Source: Micropruina sp.
GTDB taxonomy: Bacteria > Actinomycetota > Actinomycetes > Propionibacteriales > Propionibacteriaceae
Reading direction: 5' to 3'
NCBI GenBank assembly: GCA_016711205.1
Contig: JADJTM010000002.1
Span: 620,001 to 684,000, forward strand
Length of the DNA: 64,000 bases
Shown here: positions 1-12,846 of the stretch, in pieces
Numbering within the stretch: position 1 is the stretch's first letter
Layout: the number at the start of each line of letters is the position of its first letter
Made by a program: the position numbers and the translations under genes
The notes under the pieces: generated by a model
The model's input: only the letters and a program-made list of their open reading frames with translations
Told to the model about the DNA's origin: nothing
Databases searched by the model: none

Positions 1-91
1 CCTGACCACCGCCGCAGCCACACTCGGAGCCGTGCCACCCAGCATCGTCGCATCTCGACGTGATCCTCTCACCGAACTTCGAGTGCCCTGA
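1..91 (+). CDS. C-terminal end of a probable FtsX-like ABC transporter permease (partial)
   Basis: Only the last 29 codons are in the window, in the frame that starts at base 2 and stops with TGA at 89-91. The tail reads GAVPPSIVASRRDPLTELRVP. In family knowledge, MacB/FtsX permeases typically end with a last membrane helix followed by a short cytoplasmic tail of the form AxRxxPxxALR, which this resembles. Because so little is visible, the assignment rests on the tail pattern alone and another membrane protein is possible. Confidence 0.4.
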   Translation, partial: LTTAAATLGAVPPSIVASRRDPLTELRVP

Positions 92-115
92 TCCGCACCC
101 GAAGTGAGTGCCGCA

Positions 116-298
116 CTAGATGACGAAACTCACGACCAGCCACACCCCCGCCACCGCCACCAACAGGCCGATCGCTGCCCGACGCCGGCGCACGAATCGC
201 ACGATCCCAGCAGCAAGATCCGCGCTGTCCAGCCGGGGCTTGACACCCCCAGCCAGTTCCGCCAACCCTCGGCGCATGCGCTCCTCCGAACAAGTCAT
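116..298 (-). CDS. Small single-pass membrane protein, unknown function
   Basis: This is a 60-residue protein. I chose the ATG at 298 because a strong purine-rich ribosome binding site (GAGGGAGGGG) lies about 8 nt before it; longer reading frames upstream lack one. The N-terminal 35 residues are charged. A basic stretch (RFVRRRRAA) then leads into a hydrophobic C-terminal helix (IGLLVAVAGVWLVVSFVI), giving an N-in tail-anchored topology. It converges with the permease fragment at the left edge. No domain is recognised and the gene is not in a visible operon. Confidence 0.5.
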   Translation of the reverse strand: MTCSEERMRRGLAELAGGVKPRLDSADLAAGIVRFVRRRRAAIGLLVAVAGVWLVVSFVI

Positions 299-734
299 TG
301 CACTACCACCCCTCCCTCGAGCGAACTCAGTCATCAACCCAATACGCCACGCGCACCCAAAGGTTGCTTCCGTCGGCCTCGAACGCCCGACCACAAGGAA
401 TCGACAAGACAGGGAGAATCCGCGACCCATGAGCCAACTGCTGTCGCCCCAGTCAGCCCCAAGTTGCGAACGACAGATCGTCCGAGAACCTACACGACGA
501 ACCCATCATGGGCCGCCCGGCTATTAGGTGATACCATTCCCTTCATGTTCGCCGGACGCCTCGCCCCGCTCGTGGGTCGCGGCTGCGCGCGCATGTGTTG
601 TCGCTGTCGCTGACCGACTGACGACGCCCTCCGATCGCGCACCCCGCTGCGGTCACCCCCACGCAACTGCGGTTCACGCAGGACGGTGTGTCAGCCGGAT
701 TCCCACCATCGAAACTGCCGCCGAAGGACACCCG
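299..734. other. Intergenic region without a convincing gene
   Basis: These 436 bp lie between the small membrane protein and the DUF4395 gene. Both strands contain open frames, but none has a credible ribosome binding site or protein-like composition. The promoter of the DUF4395-thioredoxin pair should lie in its right part; I cannot assign it with confidence. Confidence 0.45.
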
Positions 735-1187
735 ATGTCATCCACTACCCAGACCGCCGCCAGGGCCGAACTGATCGATCCGCGCGGCCAGCGTTTCGCG
801 GCCGTGATCACATCCGGGCTGCTGGCTGCGAGCATCATTCTGGGCCCCGGTGCGGGCCTGTGGGTGCTGGTCGTGCAGACCCTGGCGTTCGCCGCCGGGT
901 CGCTGCTCGGCCTGTCGTCCAGCCCGTGGGGCCAGATCTACCGGCGTGCCGTCCGGCCGCGGCTGGGCCCGCCCACCGAACTCGAGGACGCCCGTCCGCC
1001 CCGGTTCGCCCAGAGCGTCGGCCTGGGTTTCGCCGTCGTCGGGCTGCTCGGCGCCGTCGCCGGCCTGCCCGCCCTGTTCTACGTGGCGGTCGGCTTCGCT
1101 CTGGTGGCCGCACTGCTGAACGCGATCTTCGGCTTCTGCCTGGGCTGCGAGATCTACCTGCTCGGCACGCGGGTGCTCGCCCGATGA
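735..1187 (+). CDS. DUF4395 family membrane protein
   Basis: This 150-residue integral membrane protein has a soluble N-terminus (residues 1-20), a hydrophobic pair near 21-55, a charged loop (RPRLGPPTELEDARPPRF) and a second hydrophobic pair near 95-145 with two cysteines in GFCLGC. The pattern matches the DUF4395 family. The start at 735 is supported by GAAGGA about 8 nt upstream. Its stop overlaps the start of the thioredoxin gene (ATGA), so the two are translationally coupled. This pairing is common in actinomycetes and suggests a membrane thiol-redox role, possibly through the two cysteines, which is inference. Confidence 0.85.
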   Translation: MSSTTQTAARAELIDPRGQRFAAVITSGLLAASIILGPGAGLWVLVVQTLAFAAGSLLGLSSSPWGQIYRRAVRPRLGPPTELEDARPPRFAQSVGLGFAVVGLLGAVAGLPALFYVAVGFALVAALLNAIFGFCLGCEIYLLGTRVLAR

Positions 1188-1609
1188 CCGGCCTGTGGGT
1201 CGTGCTCGTGGCGCTGGGCGTCGCGCTCGTCTTCGGCGGCTACCGCGCTCTGACCGATGGACGGGCCCGCCCCGTCCGGGCTGCCGCAAAGGCCGACGAC
1301 ACCCCACGGCTGCACCCCGCCCAGGTGGGCGAATCCCTGGGCAGCAGCGCGACGTTCGTGCAGTTCTCGTCCAGCGTCTGTGCGCCGTGCCGGGCCACGC
1401 ACACGCTGCTCGCCGAGGTGACCGGCGCCAGGCCGTCCGTTGCGCACATCGACCTGAACGCCGAAACCCGGCTCGACCTGGTCAAGCAGTTCGGCATCAC
1501 CCGCACCCCCACCGTGCTGCTGCTCGACCGGGGCGGGGCCGTGCGGCACCGCATCGTCGGCGCCGCGCGGCGTGCGGAGGTGCTCGAGGCGCTCGAATCG
1601 ATGGCCTGA
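1184..1609 (+). CDS. Membrane-anchored thioredoxin-like protein
   Basis: This is a 141-residue protein with an N-terminal signal anchor (residues 3-22) followed by a thioredoxin fold. The active site is CAPC (SSVCAPCRA), and the cis-proline segment is TRTPTVLLL. It would reduce or exchange disulfides on the outer face of the membrane. It overlaps the DUF4395 gene by 4 nt, so the two are probably made together. Thioredoxin-like folds with an intact CxxC are active oxidoreductases as a rule; the direction of electron flow cannot be read from the sequence. Confidence 0.9.
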   Translation: MTGLWVVLVALGVALVFGGYRALTDGRARPVRAAAKADDTPRLHPAQVGESLGSSATFVQFSSSVCAPCRATHTLLAEVTGARPSVAHIDLNAETRLDLVKQFGITRTPTVLLLDRGGAVRHRIVGAARRAEVLEALESMA

Positions 1610-1702
1610 GCGCCGTCCAATTCCTTCGCCGCTAATGCATTGGGCGCAGAATATGCGCGCGACCGAGAAGAGCATGTTCATGAGACGTTTACAATTGCAC
1701 TC

Positions 1703-1731
1703 TTGCGATGAACGGCTTGCTGCATTAGATT
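1703..1731 (+). promoter_or_regulatory. Strong sigma-70-type promoter feeding a leaderless small ORF
   Basis: TTGCGA at 1703-1708 and TAGATT at 1726-1731 are separated by exactly 17 nt. An ATG follows 6 nt after the -10 hexamer, so the transcript would begin at or next to the start codon. This is the best-formed promoter on the left side of the window. Confidence 0.5.
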
Positions 1732-1737
1732 CCCACC

Positions 1738-1836
1738 ATGTTCACTGAGGGGGTCTCGAAGCCACCGGTCGCCGTGCGTTCGGGGGTTCCCACTACCGTG
1801 AACGTGTGGTGTCGCGTACGAATGTGTTGGCGTTGA
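1738..1836 (+). CDS. Possible 32-residue leader peptide
   Basis: The ORF begins 6 nt after a well-formed -10 element and ends with the run VWCRVRMCWR before TGA. It has two Cys, two Trp and four Arg in the last 12 codons, which is unusual composition. It is followed by a hairpin with a T-rich loop (1895-1917) and then a protein-coding gene at 2025. This layout resembles ribosome-mediated attenuation, where stalling on clustered codons controls a downstream structure. No family is recognised and the ORF may be chance. Confidence 0.35.
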   Translation: MFTEGVSKPPVAVRSGVPTTVNVWCRVRMCWR

Positions 1837-1894
1837 CCCTCAGCTGAGAGTCCGCCGCCCACCACGACACGCCAGATTCACCAGCCGCTCACCC

Positions 1895-1917
1895 GCGTCG
1901 CGTATTTTTCGCGACGC
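1895..1917 (+). other. RNA hairpin in the leader of the gene at 2025
   Basis: GCGTCGCG (1895-1902) pairs perfectly with CGCGACGC (1910-1917) around a TATTTTT loop. It lies between the possible leader peptide and the start codon at 2025. The T-run is in the loop, not after the stem, so it is not a standard intrinsic terminator; an alternative fold or a transcript-stability role is possible. Confidence 0.4.
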
Positions 1918-2024
1918 CGCCCGGCTCTTCGTCTCGGCCACCGCTTTCAAGGCCCTCAAAAGGCACCGCAATTCGAAAGCTCGTCCACCCCCATCATCAC
2001 CCCACGATCAGAAAGCACGATTCC

Positions 2025-2489
2025 ATGTACGACCTCATCGACGAAGCCCCCAGCGATCGCATCCTGCTCGTGGGCCACGGCCTGCTCGGCGCACTGGGCC
2101 CGGCCGCTCAACGCGCCGGCCTGGTGCAGTGGGGCGGCGATCGCCAGGTGCGCCTGTACCAGTTGCCGCGTCCCGCCTTCGCTGCTGGCACCGGCGCCGC
2201 CCGGGGCACCCACCGGCCGCCGCAGGTGGCCGAGCGGCTCGCCGAACTCGACGACCTCGAATCGGTGTTCGAAGAGGTGGCCGGCCAGCTGGCGTCCGGG
2301 GCGACGGTGATCGGGCTGGCGGTGCCCGGCAGCATCGTCGCCACCCGCTCCGGACGGTCCTGGCTCGAGCGGGTGCGGTCGATCGCTCGCGACATCGCCG
2401 GGCTGGTCGAGGTGGAGGTGTGGACGGTGACCGCCGGCCAAGCGGCGCTGTACGACCCGACCGTGCAGCCGATCCGCACCGCGTCGTAG
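2025..2489 (+). CDS. Hypothetical protein
   Basis: This 154-residue protein has no signal peptide or membrane helix. The N-terminus contains a beta-strand followed by a glycine-rich turn (DRILLVGHGLLGALG), reminiscent of a Rossmann-like or alpha/beta fold. The middle is acidic and helical (LAELDDLESVFEEVAGQL), then comes another strand-turn (GATVIGLAVPGS). I do not recognise the family. The start at 2025 has only a weak AGAAAG upstream. It sits behind the promoter, small ORF and hairpin at 1703-1917 and ahead of the uvrA-like gene by 54 bp, with no overlap. Confidence 0.7.
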   Translation: MYDLIDEAPSDRILLVGHGLLGALGPAAQRAGLVQWGGDRQVRLYQLPRPAFAAGTGAARGTHRPPQVAERLAELDDLESVFEEVAGQLASGATVIGLAVPGSIVATRSGRSWLERVRSIARDIAGLVEVEVWTVTAGQAALYDPTVQPIRTAS

Positions 2490-2543
2490 CCGTTGGGCCG
2501 TCGGGTTAGGGTAGGGCCCGGTCCGCTGTCGAACGAGGAGCCC

Positions 2544-4907
<2,364 letters not shown>

Positions 4908-4913
4908 GCCGGG

Positions 4914-5501
4914 TCAGTCCTGAACCAGCTCGATGGTGGTCGAGCCGCTCTCGAGCGTCAGCCGGTCACTCGCACACGTCGCCGAGCCCTTGCCGGTGAG
5001 CCCAAGCAGTGAGGCGACCTGGGTCATGGTGAGGGTGGACGTCTTGCCGCCGAGCTTTGTGGTGGCCTTGCCGCTCGACGTGGTGACGGCGAAGGTGAGG
5101 GCGTCACTGCTGCCGGAGTAGGTGCCGGCGATCCTGCCGTCGACGATCAGCTGCCCGGAGCCGTCCTCGGTCTTGATGCTGATCGGCTCGTCGTCGTCGA
5201 AGTCGACCTCGTAGCGTCCGTTGGTGAACTCGACACCGATGTCGCCGCCGCTGCCCTTGCCGGCCGCTCCACTGCTTCCGGTGGTGAACGAGACGACCCT
5301 GTACTCACCGGACGGGCAGGCGGTGGCGCTCGGGCCGGCCGAAGCCGTGGGGGAGCCGCTGGTGGGCTCTGCTGTCGAGGTGACCGAGATCGCCGGACCG
5401 GGCGAGAGGGGCGCGGTGACTGCCGGCGAGCCGGTGCAGGCAGCGGCCAGCAGCAACGGCGCCGTCGCGGCCAGGACGAGAGTGCGGGGAGCGGGACGCA
5501 T
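4914..5501 (-). CDS. Secreted lipoprotein, unknown function
   Basis: The 195-residue product has a type II signal peptide with lipobox LAAAC (Cys about residue 22), then a Ser/Thr/Pro-rich linker typical of cell-wall-spanning lipoproteins. A globular region follows from about residue 65 with short beta-strand repeats (GRYEVDFDDDEPISIKTEDG). Two further Cys residues (about 62 and 176) may form a disulfide. It converges on the uvrA-like gene with 6 bp between stops. No domain name is recognised. The ATG lies 6 nt after a TAGGCT hexamer, suggesting a leaderless mRNA. Confidence 0.85.
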   Translation of the reverse strand: MRPAPRTLVLAATAPLLLAAACTGSPAVTAPLSPGPAISVTSTAEPTSGSPTASAGPSATACPSGEYRVVSFTTGSSGAAGKGSGGDIGVEFTNGRYEVDFDDDEPISIKTEDGSGQLIVDGRIAGTYSGSSDALTFAVTTSSGKATTKLGGKTSTLTMTQVASLLGLTGKGSATCASDRLTLESGSTTIELVQD

Positions 5502-5507
5502 TGGGGG

Positions 5508-5513
5508 AGCCTA
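5508..5513 (-). promoter_or_regulatory. -10 hexamer of the lipoprotein gene, leaderless arrangement
   Basis: On the minus strand TAGGCT is followed by CCCCCA and then the ATG at 5501. No Shine-Dalgarno sequence is present between them. The same TANNNT-6/7 nt-ATG layout recurs at seven other genes in this window. Confidence 0.4.
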
Positions 5514-5544
5514 CCCGGACGTCATCCCACGAGCCCGGGACAGC

Positions 5545-7383
<1,839 letters not shown>

Positions 7384-7544
7384 GACGGACTCCTTACGAC
7401 CCGCGCCATCGCGGGCATCGCTTCCAAACAACTATCTTGCCTCAACCGCAGGGTTGGCACGCCCGCTTTGCAACCAGTTGGACGCATCTCGGGGCATCAA
7501 CTAAGGTTGACCCTCGGTGGTCGGCACGCTGGATCATCGCCCAA

Positions 7545-7617
7545 GCGCCTGTAGCTTAACGGATAGAGCATCTGACTACGGATCAGAAGGTTGGGGGTTC
7601 GAATCCCTCCAGGCGCG
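7545..7617 (+). tRNA. tRNA-Arg (anticodon ACG)
   Basis: A 73-nt cloverleaf is visible. The acceptor stem GCGCCTG pairs with CAGGCGC, the anticodon loop CTACGGA sits on the TCTGA/TCAGA stem (anticodon at 7578-7580), and the T arm contains GGTTCGAATCC. CCA is not encoded. It decodes CGU and, with A34 edited to inosine, CGC and CGA. Confidence 0.97.
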
Positions 7618-7620
7618 CGT

Positions 7621-7650
7621 AACAGGGCCGGCTCCACCCGGTCCTGTTTC
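7621..7650 (+). terminator. Probable intrinsic terminator after tRNA-Arg
   Basis: AACAGGGCCGG pairs with CCGGTCCTGTT (11 bp including one G-U) around a 6-nt loop, followed by a short T-rich stretch. It begins 4 nt after the tRNA and would stop read-through into the cas operon. Confidence 0.65.
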
Positions 7651-7792
7651 TGTGTCTTGGGGTGTTGCCGGGCAGGGTTTGATGATCCGGTGCATGCCGG
7701 TGCCGCGGTCCCTCTTCCCTTCGATGTTGCCTTGGGTCTGATCGCGAACCTGGGAAGTCGCTGAATCCACGCCTTTTGTCAGTGCTGACCTC

Positions 7793-7798
7793 TAGCCT
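7793..7798 (+). promoter_or_regulatory. -10 hexamer of the cas operon, leaderless arrangement
   Basis: TAGCCT is followed 6 nt later by the cas3 ATG at 7805, and no Shine-Dalgarno sequence precedes that ATG. The -35 region is not obvious. Confidence 0.4.
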
Positions 7799-7804
7799 CC
7801 TGAT

Positions 7805-10567
7805 ATGCCCACCCCGGTAGAGAAAGACTGGTCCCCGAGGCTGCTCGCCATCGTGGCGAAGACGGATCCGTGCTCTGATGCCACGCTCAGCCTCGCCGCG
7901 CACCTCGAAGACGCGATGTGCACGGCGCACGCGTTGTGGGACAACTTCCTGCCCGAGGCGGTGAAGGCATTTCTTGCCGACCAGTTGGGCTCTGCGGAAT
8001 CTGCGCGCACACTGGCCGGCTTCTTGGCTGGCATTCACGACCTCGGCAAAGCCTCGGACGCCTTCCAGCGGTCACTCCCGCCCTGGGCGACGAGCGGCTC
8101 GAGCCGGCACGGGTTGAAGTTGTCCTCTTTGAACCACAAGGCTCCGCACGGCACGACTGGTCAGTTGGCTCTACGGCAGTGGCTCGTCGAGAACGTGGGT
8201 GACGGACCGGGCGCCGACGCTCTTGGCGAAGTGATCGGTGGTCACCACGGCCTGAACCCTTCCAGCGATGATCTGGTCCTTGTTCGCCGAAACTACCTGC
8301 TCATCGAAAACGGGGTCTGGGCGGAGGTGCGAGGCGAAATCATCGTGCAGATGATCGAACGCTCCGAATCGTCCTCGTTCCTGGCGGATTGGGTACAGCG
8401 AGAGTTGCCGCTCACAACCCGAACGCTGCTTCAGGCGATCGTCATTCTTGCCGACTGGATCGCCAGCAACACCGATCTCTTTCCCTACCGCGATCACCGC
8501 TCAAGTGCTGTGCGGGCCGCGGATGCCCTGGACGAGCTCGCCCTCCTACCGCCCTGGACGCCGCAGATCGTTGGCTCTGTCGATGCAGAAAAGCTGTTTC
8601 GGATGAGGTTTCCACACCTTGCCGCGAACCTTCCCAATGAGGTCCAGGTTCAAGCCTGTCGGTTGGCGGAGGAGGTGACCTCGCCTTGTTTGTTGCTGAT
8701 CGAGGCCCGACCGGGCTTGGGCAAGACGGAGGCCGGACTGATGGCAGCCGAGGTGCTCGCATCGCGGTTCGGTCAGGGTGGGTTGTTCATCGGCCTGCCG
8801 ACCATGGCGACGGCCAACCCGATGTTCGTGCGCGTGGCCCAGTGGCTGTCGACCATGGGGGCGCAGCTCAACTCAGTGAATCTGGCACATGGAAAGGCGG
8901 CGCTCAATGCGGACTTCGATCGGCTCGTGAAGGCGTCGCGCAGCGGCACAATCTACGACGAAGCCGGCCGAGATGCGGGCGTGATTCGGGTGGTGAGTTG
9001 GCTGCGTGGGCGCAAGCGCGCGTTGCTCTCCAACTTCGTTGTGGGCACGATCGACCAGTTCCTCATGGGTGGACTGAAAGCCAAGCACCTGGTCCTTCGG
9101 CACATCGCGCTGGCCGGCAAGGTGGTTGTCATCGATGAAGTGCATGCCGCCGATGACTACATGCGGGAGTACGCGCTGATCATGCTCGAGTGGTTGGGCA
9201 GGTATCGCACGCCCGTGATCCTGATGTCCGCGACGCTGCCCCCTGAGCAACGAGAGGCATACGTCGCCGCATATGCCCGTGGTGGTGGATTTGCTGCCCC
9301 GGCAGTGGATGACGATTATCGCTACCCGCGAATCACGGTCTTCGACGGGGATTTGCGTACCACGCTGGTGCCAGATCGGAATCCGCGCGTTGAGATCGAG
9401 TTCAATCGTCTCGATGACGACGTTGAGCACTTGGTCGCTCTTCTGCATGATTCATTGGCGGATGGAGGTTGCGCCGCGGTGATTCGCAACACGGTGGGCC
9501 GCGCGCAAGAGGCCTACGTCAGGCTCCGGGAAGACTTCGGCGACGATGTGGTCCTGCTGCATTCGCGTTTCATCGCGCCGCACCGGGCTGCGCGTGAGGC
9601 ACGACTGCTGGCTGAGCTGGGCAAGGGGGGCGCGCGACCACATCGACGAATCGTCGTGGGTACGCAGGTACTCGAACAATCCTTGGACGTCGACTTCGAC
9701 CTCATGATCACCGACCTGGCACCGATCGACCTCGTGCTGCAGCGTGCCGGCCGTCTGCACCGGCACAACAGAGCGGGCCGGCCGGAGCGGGTTCGCGTGC
9801 CCAGGCTCTGTGTGAGCGGAGTTGATTGGCTGGCAGAGCCGCCAAGGCCGGTACGGGGATCGGTGGCCGTCTACGGCATGGCAAGGCTGTTGCGAGCGCT
9901 CGCTGTTCTGCAACCTGCGCTGGAGTCTGCACGTTTGCGCGTGCCCGACGCAATTCCCGCGCTCGTTTCCGCCGGCTACGCTCCCGACCTGACGGCACCG
10001 CAGGGCTGGACAGAAGCCTGGCGCAAGGCCGAAGATCAGCAACGCACGCGGGTGGGCGATGCACGTCGCCGGGCGCGCTCCTTCACCGTTGAGCCCCCGA
10101 CGGACGACGGGTCTATGGGCACGTGGTTGCTGGCACCATCCGAGGATCCCGAAGCGCCGTCGCAACTGGGTAGGGCGCAGGTGCGAGACGGTGGTGACTC
10201 GATCGAGGTGATCGTAGTTCAGCGCGACCGCGACGGTGTCTTGCGGTTACCTGACGGCGAGGGGCCGATGGCTGGCCACGAACTGCCTGAGCTTTTCCCA
10301 CTCGATGACTGGCGGCTGGCCCGAGCCATGGCTGAGACTACTGTCGCGCTGCCGATGCAACTCTGCGCCGGACCCGCCCAGACTGACGCGACAATCGCTG
10401 CGCTCGAACGCTCCCTGAAGTACGACAACTGGCAGTCCTCGCCGTGGATCGCCGGCCAACTTGCTCTGGTCCTGAATGCGGATGGCAACGCCACCGTGGC
10501 TGGATTCGACCTCAACTACTCATCCGACCTCGGGCTGGCCGCGATCAAGAGGAAGGACACCGAATGA
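7805..10567 (+). CDS. cas3: CRISPR-associated nuclease-helicase Cas3 (type I-E)
   Basis: The 920-residue protein is recruited by Cascade to cut and unwind target DNA. It has an N-terminal HD nuclease domain: HD at residues 78-79 in GIHDLGK, then further metal-ligand histidines in NHKAPHG and GGHHG. The superfamily 2 helicase follows with Walker A (RPGLGKTEAG, near 302), DEVH box (IDEVHAAD, near 443), motif III SATLPP, and motif VI QRAGRLHRH. All catalytic residues I can check are present. It opens the cas operon; its stop overlaps the cas8e start (ATGA). No helicase-nuclease split is seen. Confidence 0.96.
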   Translation: MPTPVEKDWSPRLLAIVAKTDPCSDATLSLAAHLEDAMCTAHALWDNFLPEAVKAFLADQLGSAESARTLAGFLAGIHDLGKASDAFQRSLPPWATSGSSRHGLKLSSLNHKAPHGTTGQLALRQWLVENVGDGPGADALGEVIGGHHGLNPSSDDLVLVRRNYLLIENGVWAEVRGEIIVQMIERSESSSFLADWVQRELPLTTRTLLQAIVILADWIASNTDLFPYRDHRSSAVRAADALDELALLPPWTPQIVGSVDAEKLFRMRFPHLAANLPNEVQVQACRLAEEVTSPCLLLIEARPGLGKTEAGLMAAEVLASRFGQGGLFIGLPTMATANPMFVRVAQWLSTMGAQLNSVNLAHGKAALNADFDRLVKASRSGTIYDEAGRDAGVIRVVSWLRGRKRALLSNFVVGTIDQFLMGGLKAKHLVLRHIALAGKVVVIDEVHAADDYMREYALIMLEWLGRYRTPVILMSATLPPEQREAYVAAYARGGGFAAPAVDDDYRYPRITVFDGDLRTTLVPDRNPRVEIEFNRLDDDVEHLVALLHDSLADGGCAAVIRNTVGRAQEAYVRLREDFGDDVVLLHSRFIAPHRAAREARLLAELGKGGARPHRRIVVGTQVLEQSLDVDFDLMITDLAPIDLVLQRAGRLHRHNRAGRPERVRVPRLCVSGVDWLAEPPRPVRGSVAVYGMARLLRALAVLQPALESARLRVPDAIPALVSAGYAPDLTAPQGWTEAWRKAEDQQRTRVGDARRRARSFTVEPPTDDGSMGTWLLAPSEDPEAPSQLGRAQVRDGGDSIEVIVVQRDRDGVLRLPDGEGPMAGHELPELFPLDDWRLARAMAETTVALPMQLCAGPAQTDATIAALERSLKYDNWQSSPWIAGQLALVLNADGNATVAGFDLNYSSDLGLAAIKRKDTE

Positions 10568-12151
10568 GCTCGTTCAACCTGTGTGACCGTCCATGGATAC
10601 AGGTACGCGATCGCAACGGTCGAATAGTCGAAGTATCTGTCAGAGACGCTTTCCATCGTGCCCGCGAAATCGAGGCGATCTGCGGTGAGCTGCCGACCTC
10701 AGGGGGTGGCCATTCTCCGCCTGCTCCTCGCCATTCTGCTGAGGGCCAGCCAGCATGGGCAAGGGCGTCCGCCTTCGACCTGGAGTGTGTGGTGGAGGAG
10801 CGGATTACCGCTCGCTGAGGTGGATGACTACCTCGACGTTTGGAGCCATCGCTTCGATCTGCGCCACCCGAGTAGTCCGTTCATGCAAGTTGCTGACTTG
10901 ACCACCGCCACCGGGCGGGCATCCGGCCTGACGAAGCTGATCGCCGAACTGCCGGATGGTCACGCATTCTTCACCCAACGCGCCGGCAGTGGACGAGCCT
11001 CCCTCGGCGCAGCCGAAGCCGCGCGGTGGCTCGTGCACTGCCAGTCGTTCGATCCCTCCGGCATCAAGACCGGCGCGTTGGGCGATGACCGTGTTTCTGG
11101 TGGCAGGGGATATCCGATCGGGGTGGCCTGGACAGGGCGCTTGGGCGTCGTCGTGGCCGAAGGCGCGAACCTGGCCGAGACGCTGCTGCTCAACCTGCAG
11201 CCCTACCAAGGCGGCGCAGTGACGGATCTGCCGTCTTGGGAGCGAGTACCCCTGTCGGCGGCACCCGACGTCGACTATCACCCGACCGGTCCAGCGGGGT
11301 TGTACACCTGGCAGTCGCGACGCGTCCGACTGATCTGGACCCAGGATCACGTGGTCGATGTCCAGATTTCCAATGGAGATCGACTTGATCCACCCAACCT
11401 GATGATCGAGCCCATGACTGCGTGGCGGCGCAACCCGAATCAAGAGAAGCAGTTGGGTTTGCCCACGGTATACATGCCGAGACAGCACGATCCCGCCCGG
11501 CAGATGTGGCGTGGCTTGGCCGGACTTATCGATGACAAGCCGGAACGGAATCGTGATGACGGCAGCACGCTTCGTCCAGGTGTGGTTCGGTGGATCGCCA
11601 CACTCCAGGACCAGAACGTCCTGCCGATGGATCGCCTCATTCGCCTGCGTACGGTCGGGGTGGCCTACGGCAGCAACAACTCCGTCATCGACGCCATGGT
11701 TGACGACGAACTGGATGCGCACGTGGCCATGATTGCTACAGGACAAGGGGTGACGCTCGCCCTGCGTGGCGTCTCTTGCGCTGACAACGGTGTGCAGGCT
11801 CTCGCCGAGCTGGGGGCGAATCTCGCCGATGCCACCAATTCGGACCGCGACGCGGGTCGGCAGAAGGCCAGGGAGCAGGGCTACTCGGCGCTCGATCCCC
11901 ACTTCCGGGAGTGGTTCCAAGGACTCAATTCAGAGACCGATCCGGATGTCGCACTGGGTACCTGGAGCATGCGGATCATGCGTGAGATCACTGCCGAGGG
12001 CGAGAGCCTGATCAAAGCAGCCGGCCCGAACGCCCTGAAGGGCCGCAATACCGGGCGCCCCGGCGAGAAGCCTCGGCATATGGATCTGGGCAAGGCCTGG
12101 ATGTTCTTCCGTATGAAGCTCCACGCCGAGCTGACGTTGCCGGATCCGTAA
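10564..12151 (+). pseudogene. cas8e: Cascade large subunit Cas8e (Cse1/CasA), frameshifted near the 5' end
   Basis: Cas8e recognises the PAM and recruits Cas3. Translation from the ATG at 10564 gives a typical start (MSSFNLCDRPWIQV) for about 45 residues and then runs into unrelated sequence and a stop at 10816-10818. The rest of the family sequence (GVAILRLLLAILLRA and onward) continues in the next frame to TAA at 12151. The whole span is 1588 nt, one base over a multiple of three; removing one base near 10697-10706 restores a 528-residue protein of normal length. A run of five G at 10702-10706 and T10699 are the likeliest extra bases. The second frame alone would lack the N-terminal part. 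Sequencing error versus real mutation cannot be told from here. Confidence 0.9.
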
Positions 12152-12174
12152 ACTACCACCGATGAGGAGTCAGC

Positions 12175-12846
12175 ATGAGCGTGCCAGCACCCAGGACGGT
12201 CGGAACCGTTCTCACAGATGACGTTCGCGCTCGCGTAAATACACTGCAGGAAAGCTCGCTCAACCGGCGAGGTCCAGCTGCCCAAGCGAACGCTCAGGCC
12301 GACTTGGCGAAGCTCAGGGGGGCTGATCCGGCCGATCCGGCGACGCACCCCGAATGCTGGAGCATCGTGCAAGGCGACACGCCCCCAGAGTTGTTGCCCA
12401 AGTCAGGGGACGATCCGAGCGCGGCCGAAAGGGCCAGACACTGCGCCCTTGTCACCTACGCCCGGCACCAACAGGCGCAGACGTTACCAATGCATGCGTC
12501 TGGTGTCGGATTCGCACGGGCGGTGCGCGCAGTCGGAGTCAAGCGAGCTGCCCTCGGCGAGGAGTTCGATCCAGGCGTGCGCCGGCGCTTCGATCAGTTG
12601 CTGCTCTCCCCGACCTGGACGGGTCGAAGCGAGCACCTGAACGCTCTGGTGCGTTTGATGCGAACAGAGTCGATCGCATTCGACTATGGCCAACTGGCCA
12701 ACGACCTCCGCGGATTGAGCCACCCGGAGGATGCGCGTCGCGTGCGCGTTCGCTGGGCTCGTGATCTTTACAGCCGCGTGGCCGCAGAGACCGGACAACC
12801 CAACCAGAACGAATCCACCAAACCCAACGAAGGAGAACTGGCGTGA
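12175..12846 (+). CDS. cse2: Cascade small subunit Cas11e (Cse2/CasB)
   Basis: This 223-residue, largely helical protein forms the inner filament of Cascade and stabilises the R-loop. The central and C-terminal segments match the family (HASGVGFARAVRAV, RRFDQLLLSPTWTGRSEHL, DYGQLANDLRGL followed by a VRVRWARDLY segment). A polar tail rich in Asn, Pro and Glu follows. GAGGAG lies just before the ATG. It starts 23 nt after cas8e and its stop overlaps the GTG start of cas7e (GTGA). Confidence 0.93.
   Translation: MSVPAPRTVGTVLTDDVRARVNTLQESSLNRRGPAAQANAQADLAKLRGADPADPATHPECWSIVQGDTPPELLPKSGDDPSAAERARHCALVTYARHQQAQTLPMHASGVGFARAVRAVGVKRAALGEEFDPGVRRRFDQLLLSPTWTGRSEHLNALVRLMRTESIAFDYGQLANDLRGLSHPEDARRVRVRWARDLYSRVAAETGQPNQNESTKPNEGELA

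Noticed and set aside
1610..1700. Possible terminator after the thioredoxin gene
   Set aside because: No stable hairpin of useful length was found there.
7545..7617. tRNA-Arg as an integration site for the CRISPR-Cas region
   Set aside because: I found no integrase and no repeat of the tRNA 3' end downstream.
10690..10710. Programmed +1 frameshifting in cas8e
   Set aside because: No stop-codon-associated or slippery context is visible at the junction and no such mechanism is known for this gene; a simple indel is more likely.
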